NCBI GenBank assembly: GCA_022010095.1
Contig: CP091739.1
Coordinates: 310,001-374,000, forward strand
Direction: 5' to 3'
Source of the DNA: Clostridium sp.
GTDB lineage: Bacteria; Bacillota_I; Bacilli_A; RF39; UBA660
Length of the DNA stretch: 64,000 nucleotides
A program made the position numbers and the translations under genes. Under the pieces are notes generated by a model. That model saw nothing but the letters and a program-made list of their open reading frames with translations. It ran no database searches and was not told the DNA's origin. How positions within the stretch are numbered: position 1 is the stretch's first letter; each line of letters opens with the position of its first letter. Positions 57,807 through 64,000 of the stretch are shown in pieces.

Positions 57807-58812
57807 TTGTTTCCCTTAATTATATTGATAATCTCATTACCATGTGTTTTTTTATCTTTATAGGTGTTAAGATACTCTTAAGTTCACTTATATCTTTTTG
57901 GCTTTAATTCTACTAATTTATCAAGTTCTTCATTAGTAAATACATAATATGCTGGAATATACATAGAGGCTGATCTTTCTTTTTCTAAAATTAATTAATT
58001 TGTTTTTTTAAGATTATCATTATCAATTGTTTTTTTCCTTTTATAAATTTACTCTTATAATAATCATAGTAATCTATATCATTTGATACATTATAACTTA
58101 ATAGTGAACTTGCCCATGATTCCATTTCTTTCTTACCCAACCATAAGTCTCTATCACTATATTTAATATCTTCTTCTATTTTTTTCTTATTAATGCATCA
58201 CTTCTAATAACTTTATTTTTTTATATCTTTAGATGCATATCTAGTGTTTAAGATTGTTTCATTATTCGCTGTTACTACTAAAAACTCTATAATTATCACT
58301 AAAATTTTTATTTCCATAGTACTTTTTAAATGCTTTTAAAAGCACATTTCCATCTATATTACTTTCCCATATCTTTCTAAAAACATCTCTTTGAGCTTCT
58401 ACTTGTCTAATTGGTGAGTACATTCCCTTTTTGATCTTTTTACTATTAATTACAAATTCACGTATAAAGTCTCCTCTTTCATTTATAGTAATATTTCCAA
58501 CTAAGTTTTTTTGCATTCAATAAAATAAGCACATACTTTTGTAATAATAATGTAATCTACTTGAGCCTTTAAATCAGCATTTTGAAGATTTACATCATGT
58601 AAAACATACATACCAATATTAGATTTACTAAGTTGATATTTTTATTTCTTTTTTTCACCAGCAATACCTTTATTAATTAAATATAGTTCTTCTACTATAT
58701 CTTCTCTATTTGAATATTCTTTCAACAGCTTATTTAATGCATCTCTTTGCTTTTCAAGAGTAGAATCTTCTTTTAAAAATATTGTATCTTTAAATGTATC
58801 AAATAATAACAT
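57803..58812 (-). CDS. NERD-HRDC domain protein
   Basis: Start at 58812 behind AAGGAGAG: MLLFDTFKDTIFLKEDSTLE, KQRDALNKLLKEY, INKGIAGEK, then the NERD (nuclease-related) part IGMYVLHDVNLQNADLKAQV, DYIIITKVCAYFIECKNLVG, NITINERGDFIREF, and SPIRQVEAQRDVFRKIW. The C-terminus is an HRDC domain: YIPAYYVFTNEELDKLVELK, ISELKSILTPIKIKTHG. About 336 residues, five frame pieces. NERD domains resemble restriction-fold nucleases; HRDC binds DNA. Coupled to MGMT and tag. Confidence 0.78.
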
Positions 58813-58840
58813 AGTCACTCTCCTTAAGAAAATTATATCA

Positions 58841-58868
58841 CAATAAAATGACACTTCATAGTGTCATT
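58841..58868 (-). terminator. terminator of the J-domain gene
   Basis: AATGACAC / GTGTCATT with loop TATGAA on the minus strand, then TTTTATTG. It overlaps the stop codon of the gene. Confidence 0.75.
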
Positions 58869-59725
58869 AAATCATTAATCCATCTATCTATATCACTTTT
58901 GAATACTTCTAAATTAGTCTTAATTTGTTCATTATCGTAGATATTTGATTCTTTCATTCAAGCGTAGCTATCCATTAAAGCATCATAAGTTTCTATAATT
59001 CTTTTTCATGTCCCTCTGACACAAATAAAGTCATTATATCACGGCAAAGTCGATTAACACCATCTTCTAGACTAATTTTATCATCAATAATATCATTTTA
59101 AAAACAGCATTTTTTTATATAATGTATACTTATTTCTACTGAACTATTTGCATTTATAGCTGTACACACTGATTGAACTATTTTTATTCAATGTATTCTC
59201 AATTTTCATATAATCTTCTCTTACGCCACATACTTTCTCAATATATTCATCTATTGTTTTTAGGATTGCTTTCATTATTATATCTTTTTTAGAAATCTAT
59301 CAGGAATATCGTGATAAATTTTTTTGTCTATAATTTCCTAATATAAAGTCAATGCAAGATAATATGCTTTTTGTATGCTAAATACAATTCATTTTTTTAT
59401 CCAGAAATCAATGGTAAAAGAATTTACAAGTTCATTAATTTTTATTAACACACTTTTTCTTCAGCACTTCCAGGTTCATAAACTTTTTTTACTAACATAT
59501 ATTTGTAATTCTTCTTTTTAAAGTATTATAGTATGATGAATCACAATTAATTGGTTTACCTTTTTAAAGTATCATAAGCAGTATTTACCGCTTTCATCAT
59601 TTCATCACTTCCACCCATATCTGGATGATATTTTTTTGGAAAGTTCTAAATATTTTTTTCTTAAATTTTTCCTCAGTAAATTCACCTGTAAAACCAAATA
59701 AATTTAATGCTTCACTATAATTCAT
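58856..59725 (-). CDS. J-domain protein
   Basis: Start at 59725 behind AAGAGGGG: MNYSEALNLFGFTGEFTEEK, FKKKYLELSKKYHPDMGGSD (HPD motif), EMMKAVNTAYDTLK. The remaining 230 residues are not a DnaJ type I/II body: KTIDEYIEKVCGVREDYMKI, DGVNRLCRDIMTLFVSEGHE, and end VFKSDIDRWINDLMTL. About 288 residues, many frame pieces. J domains recruit and stimulate DnaK; the client is unknown. The end resembles that of the ORF at 59927. Confidence 0.65.
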
Positions 59726-59738
59726 AATAACCCCTCTT

Positions 59739-59809
59739 AAAAAAAAACTCGTTGATTATATAACGAGTCTCAATTTCACTTTTTTTGCAACCCCCATTGC
59801 TTAATCAGT
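59739..59809 (-). ncRNA. candidate short RNA or leader upstream of the J-domain gene
   Basis: A near-consensus promoter (TTGACG, 17, TATAAT; 59816-59844) is followed 70 bases later by a strong terminator (ACTCGTT / AACGAGT, then nine T). Between them is no ORF, only a small hairpin GCAA-TGGGGG-TTGC. The J-domain gene starts 14 bases beyond, so this is either a free RNA or an attenuated leader. Confidence 0.5.
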
Positions 59810-59815
59810 TATTTG

Positions 59816-59844
59816 ATTATAGCACATAAAAGGTTAAACGTCAA
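59816..59844 (-). promoter_or_regulatory. promoter of the candidate short RNA
   Basis: TTGACG, 17-base spacer, TATAAT on the minus strand. Confidence 0.75.
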
Positions 59845-59926
59845 ACTTACATAAATTATTTTTTTGAATTTTTAAAATTAATGTAAACGATTAATTTTTG
59901 CAATTAAGTCAAATAAAACTGGTATA

Positions 59927-60211
59927 TTAAATATAATTATAAAAAGTAATAAAATTATACAAAAATAAAATATCTATATTTTTTTGTAAATTAAAAGCCT
60001 TTTTTTCTATAATTCTTTTTATATCATTAATCCATTTATCTATATCACTTTTTGATGTAACAAGTTCATTACTATAACTTTCAAAGACAATATTCATTTC
60101 ACTCTCTACTTTAGAGTTTTTGACATAACTTTTTTTATTTCGATAAATGTTTTTACCAAGCCATCCTGCATTTGTCGCATAAGGAATTATTGTTTTTACT
60201 AGATAAATCAT
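59927..60211 (-). CDS. hypothetical small protein
   Basis: MIYLVKTIIPYATNAGWLGK, NIYRNKKSYVKNSKVESEMN, then VTSKSDIDKWINDIKRIIEK. About 94 residues. The SDIDKWINDI segment matches the C-terminus of the J-domain protein (SDIDRWINDL), so it may be a partial copy or share a binding motif. Otherwise unknown. Confidence 0.45.
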   Translation of the reverse strand: MIYLVKTIIPYATNAGWLGKNIYRNKKSYVKNSKVESEMNIVFESYSNELVTSKSDIDKWINDIKRIIEKKAFNLQKNIDILFLYNFITFYNYI

Positions 60212-60267
60212 TTTCTATATGAAAAAAAATAAACTATTAATTTTTTTGTTCATATTATTATTTTCTT

Positions 60268-61233
60268 TCAGTTTAATTTAAAAAAATTCATAACTAAATC
60301 AATTATTACTTCTTTTTCTTTTTCGATTAGATTCTGCTATTAATATAGTTAGTGCTGTTAAAGTGTTATTATCAATAACTTGCTTATCATCTTTATATAA
60401 AAATGTTATAATAGTTTTAAAAAAATATATAAATAAAGTTGTCTGCTATTCTTTTTATTTCCATCGATAAAGACATGATTTTTAACAATCATATATAAGA
60501 AATTAGATGCTTTTTTTCCTCAATACTTTTTGTATACATCATTTCCATCAAATGTTTGATATATATTTCCAATTATTGCCTGTAATCCTTTGTCTCTTTC
60601 AATAGCAAAAATATCACTTTCTTCATTAAATCTTAATTTATTAATCACATCTAAACAGTCTTCATATTTAATTTGTTCTTTACTATTACTTCCTTTAGGC
60701 TTTGATAATGTCTTATGATCATAATCATCTAAAAGATCAAGAGCTTTTGAATAGTTACCTATTACTTTTTAATATTTCCCTTGCATCACCATTATTTAAT
60801 TTTTCCATCTATTCTATTAGCAATATCGATTAGTTTAACTGTTTTTTTCTAGATATTCTAATCTCTTTTTGATTAACCGCATATCCTTTAATCATATAAT
60901 CTTTAAGGATTTTATTAGCCCATTTTCTGAATATGATACCATTTTTAGATTTTACACGATAACCGACTGAAATAATCATATCTAGATTATAATGTTCTAT
61001 CTCACGAGTAACATTTCTATCTCCTTCTTTTTTTGAACTGTCGCAAATTTTTGCGATAGTTGAATTGTCTAATTCTTCCTCTAAAGCATTATTGATATGC
61101 TTTCTAATTGTTTTATAGTCTCTATCAAACAATTTTGCCATTTGTTCAGTATTTAACCATACTGTTTCATCCTTCATGTTAACTTCTAGCTTAACATTTT
61201 GATTTTCAAATAAAATTATTTCGTTTTTTTCAT
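60268..61233 (-). CDS. RhuM-type protein with C-terminal Fic/Doc domain
   Basis: ATG at 61233 behind GGGGGAAAG. N-terminal RhuM module: ILFENQNVKLEVNMKDETVW, LNTEQMAKLFDRDYKTIRKH, INNALEEELDNSTIAKICDS, EIEHYNLDMIISVGYRVKSK, GIIFRKWANKILKDYMIKGY. C-terminal Fic-like domain in shifted frames with the catalytic motif HVFIDGNKRIAATLFIYF. About 320 residues. RhuM-Fic proteins are found in mobile regions; the Fic motif predicts AMPylation or related transfer. A near-perfect palindrome lies within the STIAKICDS codons. Confidence 0.8.
61036..61061. repeat. palindrome inside the RhuM-Fic gene
   Basis: AACTGTCGCAA / TTGCGATAGTT arms (one mismatch) around ATTT. It falls in the variable segment between the HTH part and HYNLDMIISVGYRV, the same relative place as the palindrome of the ORF6N gene. 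Confidence 0.7.
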
Positions 61234-61311
61234 ATAACTTTCCCCCTTTGATTTTTTTATACATTTATTTTTAACATATAAACAGAATTTTTTTACTATT
61301 ATTTTTCATTA

Positions 61312-61946
61312 TTATTTTTTTGAATTTATTTTTAAGCTATTATATTCTTCATCATTTACTGGTTCGCGCCATTCATTTGATGTATTTTTCTAAATAATAT
61401 TTAAGTGTATTATCAGTAATATCACTAGACATACTGTAATAATACATCTTGTTTTTTTAAATTGATTGATTCAACACTCCAATTTTTAAAGTTTTTTTAA
61501 ATCTGTTATAACTTGTATTTTAATTATTTAATCAATTTTTTTAATTCTTTATCAATAGTTAATTTACCTATATTTATAAATTCCATCATAACTTGATTAA
61601 TTCCAATTTCACTTTTTCCACCAATCACTTTTTACTAATATTTCTATTATCAACTATTCCATAAAAAAATCACATTTATCTATTGGAAAAATTATATTTT
61701 TCTAGCATTCATAAACCATCTTCTAGCAACAAAAATCTTTTTGCAATTCTTAAAATTCTATTAAATTTGCTTATATCAACAAGTTTATTTATATTTTTTT
61801 AATATTTCAGGATTACTAATGTACTTATCACTAATTATGATTTTATTTAACAATCCTTTTTCTTTTAATAAGTTTACTAATATACTAGCACTTCTTACAT
61901 TATTATTTCCATGACCTTCACATATAATAAATAAAGTGTTTTTCAT
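61312..61946 (-). CDS. hypothetical protein, faintly phosphatase-like start
   Basis: MKNTLFIICEGHGNNNVRSA, SILVNLLKEKGLLNKIIISD, KYISNPEILKN, then in shifted frames FYGIVDNRNISKK, IGINQVMMEFINIGKLTIDK, and an end EWREPVNDEEYNSLKINSKK. About 211 residues. The start loosely recalls low-molecular-weight phosphatases (Cys...Asn...ArgSer), but spacing differs, so no activity is claimed. Confidence 0.4.
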
Positions 61947-61948
61947 CT

Positions 61949-62150
61949 ATTATATTCCTTTTTAAACATTATTTGCATGTCGTTAGCAAGACTTTCTTCA
62001 GCCCAATCAGCATTTATAATTAACAAATCATAATGAGATAATTCGTCAATAGTTTTTTTCCTATAAAAAAATAAAATCAGTAACATCTTTTTATTGTACT
62101 ATTTATGTTTATCACCCCAAGCTTAATATTTTTAATAATTGGTTATTTAA
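61949..62150 (-). CDS. short hypothetical protein
   Basis: Only the second half is clear: TIDELSHYDLLIINADWAEE, SLANDMQIMFKKEYNR, ending 3 bases before the next start. Upstream frames are ambiguous. It looks functionally paired with the downstream gene by spacing alone. Confidence 0.35.
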
Positions 62151-62175
62151 TTATTAATCATTCTATACATTCTTT

Positions 62176-63215
62176 TTATTCTATAATTATCCATTCTTGA
62201 AGATATTTAATTTTTAGTATGGCAAAAATTCACATTCACCTTTTTTTCGCATCAATAGAAGCACCACAATTATGACATTTAATCATATTAGCTCCATCTT
62301 TTAAATCTAACACATCATTACTTATCTTTTTTTAAATGTATATTTTTTTCTTCTAAATACTTTGACGTTATTTTTACCATTATCAAAGTATACAATTCTT
62401 ACATAAGCATCAATATCAATATATAAATCATTATTCTTTTTATAACTTTTAAAATCATCAAAATCAATAACATCATAATCAATAATATTAGATTTAGAAT
62501 AATATTTATTTCTTACTTCATAGTTATAATTATTAAAAAAAGTTTTTTTCTTATTTATTTTTTTGTACTTTTTCCCAAAAGTCAATTTGTTTTTTTGATT
62601 TTTGTTTATCTTTATATCTTTTTAATAGGCCCTAATACTATATAAGCATCTATTATATAAAAAGAAATAATAAAGTATTAATGATAATATAAATCCATAT
62701 ATAAATATTTTTAGATATATCATAAGAATTAAATGTTCTTGATGTATTAATTATATATAAATATGTAAGAAATAAACTTATTATAATATCTATTATTCCT
62801 GTAAAAGATTCTATATTTTTGTATTTCTAAGTACTCTATCATAATGATACTTACTGCCTAGTTCTTTATCTATATAATCTATATTATAATATGTTTTACA
62901 ATATGGACAACCGTCTAAGAAGTCATGTAGTTTACCACTCATACCACAGTTAGGACATTTATAATCTTTATTTTCCATTTCTTTTGATATAAATGTATAT
63001 GTAATTCTTGAATCAAATTTATTTTCTGTATGAACTAATTTATCATTTAGATAATATTCTTTTTTTACATCTTATACCATCTAAGATATCATCATTATAA
63101 CTGTTATCTGTATTACGTTCTAATATTTTTATTACCAGTTATATATTTTGTTTTTAATATTTATATGTAATTTCCTTAATTTATTATATTGTGTATCTTC
63201 TGATATTAATGACAT
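62176..63215 (-). CDS. zinc-ribbon membrane protein with Tim44-like domain
   Basis: Start at 63215 with AGGTGATA: MSLISEDTQYNKLRKLHINI; a ribbon YKCPNCGMSGKLHDFLDGCP, YCKTYYNIDY; one or two membrane helices (FTGIIDIIISLFLTYLYII; YIWIYIIINTLLFLFI); then the part read at 62322-62585 (YSKSNIIDYDVIDFDDFKSY, DLYIDIDAYVRIVYFDNGKN) resembling Tim44-like domains of Bacilli; final ribbon MIKCHNCGASIDAKKGECEF, CHTK. About 346 residues, many frame pieces. Role unknown. Confidence 0.6.
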
Positions 63216-63223
63216 ATTATCAC

Positions 63224-63604
63224 CTACCTATTATTGTTGTTATTGTTGTTATTGTTATTATTATTGTTATTTGATGATCCGCCACTATAACTTCCACTAT
63301 ATCCACTACTACTAAATGTTGTAGGTTCATAATGTGGTATAAGGCTAAATTTTTCATTATCCATTACAAGTCCATCAATACTTTTATTTATAAGATTTAC
63401 TTTCATAGTTTCATTTTCTTTTACATTTTTTTTCACAAGTGAAAGTTCTGTTAGACCACCTCTTACTTGTCCATCTTTATTTTTCTTCTAAAAAAAGTAT
63501 ATATTTTTATTTAAATCATCCATACTAAGTTCATAATATTTAGTTAAGTCAATACATCTTTTTTGTCTTATTAATTCTTCATATGTTTCTGGTTCTTTAT
63601 TCAT
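63224..63604 (-). CDS. hypothetical protein with poly-Asn tail
   Basis: MNKEPETYEELIRQKRCIDL, TKYYELSMDDLNKNIYFL, then KDGQVRGGLTELSLVKKNVK, MKVNLINKSIDGLVMDNEKF, SLIPHYEPTTFSSSGYSGSY, SGGSS followed by 14 Asn and Arg. About 126 residues. The Ser/Gly/Asn-rich end is low-complexity and encoded by a (AAT/AAC)n microsatellite. Starts 9 bases before the next gene. Confidence 0.55.
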
Positions 63605-63605
63605 T

Positions 63606-64000
63606 CTATAACTCCTTATCTATATAATAAAATTCAATATTTTGAAATGGTAAATTTATAGCATTTATATGATAATATGCATTATTCTTTTGCTTTAAAT
63701 AATGATAATCTCTTAAAGATGATGTAGTAAAGAATATATTATTTGGATCACTTATTGAGTATTCTTTACTATATTCTTTTATTAAAGATGATATATCATA
63801 TTTATAATATCCTTTTTTAGAAGAAACATTGTTATCTAAAACGCCTTTATATATTTGATGTGTTGTAATATGTCTTTGTTTAGTTCTATTTTTCATCTCC
63901 ATATGTGATTAAATCGCCAGATAATAACATTATATATAATGAATTATTTTTCAGGATAATCACATACTTCATTTATTAAATTCTTTTTTTCATATATATT
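63606..64000 (-). CDS. hypothetical protein (partial, runs off right edge)
   Basis: Enters from the window edge in broken frames (NEVCDYPEK, IMLLSGDLITYGDEK), then NRTKQRHITTHQIYKGVLDN, YYKYDISSLIKEYSKEYSIS, FFTTSSLRDYHYLKQKNNAY, ending LPFQNIEFYYIDKEL. At least 130 residues. No family recognised. Confidence 0.45.

Noticed and set aside
61312..61946. Assignment as a low-molecular-weight tyrosine phosphatase
   Set aside because: The Cys-to-Arg spacing in CEGHGNNNVRS does not fit CX5R and no later Asp-Pro motif is visible, so only a vague resemblance is noted.
63231..63275. Repeated TTGTTATTG-like units considered as a CRISPR array
   Set aside because: Units are directly adjacent without spacers and encode poly-Asn in frame.

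Overview
The window looks like a chromosomal segment of a very AT-rich, low-GC Gram-positive bacterium, most like the uncultured, genome-reduced gut Bacilli related to Mollicutes (RF39-like). Reasons: a PolC-type replicative polymerase, a T-box leader before aspS, BspA-like (DUF285) repeat proteins with DUF6273-type ends, and wall and lipoprotein genes (alr, a MurJ/SpoVB-type flippase, lgt). UGG encodes Trp and UGA acts as a stop, so the standard code is used. The placement is inference from gene content.

A technical point governs the annotation. Almost every gene, including single-copy essential ones (polC, polA, ruvB, aspS, lysS), is broken into two or more frames at A/T homopolymers. Homology continues across each break. 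I therefore merge the pieces into whole genes and treat the breaks as probable homopolymer-length errors, not real pseudogenes. Ends of merged genes can be off by a few bases. Almost all genes lie on the minus strand.

Layout. 1-2370: small zinc-ribbon membrane proteins, yidD and a metal-binding ABC lipoprotein (the last two on +). 2593-8489: a housekeeping run (ruvB, nucleotidase, ruvA, sigma factor, rlmB-like, trxB, lgt, holin-like). 8676-15274: a surface island of prepilin-like proteins, BspA/DUF6273 chimeras and a flagellin-like repeat protein, with pyrophosphatase inside it. 15366-17637: rpmF, then a HAD hydrolase and tmcAL on +. 17655-19831: a second large surface protein. 19882-34172: polA, a flippase, an ATP-grasp enzyme, alr, a metallo-beta-lactamase, another prepilin/BspA protein and polC. 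34206-39059: mobile and defence-like DNA (tnpB with a putative omega RNA, MazG, AAA ATPase, PIG-L deacetylase, and an ORF6N protein surrounded by near-identical palindromes and a small-RNA candidate). 39099-44620: glycosyltransferase, lysS, an ART-like unknown, and aspS under a T-box with a GAC specifier. 44657-56630: lineage-specific unknowns, one cut by an IS3-family element, plus a lysozyme-like protein, prohibitin, gpmA, a DUF4097-like protein and hemolysin III. 56728-58812: an alkylation-repair operon (NERD-HRDC, MGMT, Tag). 58856-64000: a J-domain protein preceded by a short RNA, a RhuM-Fic protein, and zinc-ribbon/Tim44-like and other unknowns.

The most unusual items are the flagellin-like repeat protein in a region with no flagellar genes, the ORF6N gene with a set of palindromes inside and around it, the pseudoknot-forming small RNA beside it, and the exchange of anchor modules among the surface proteins. 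No tRNA, rRNA or CRISPR array was seen.
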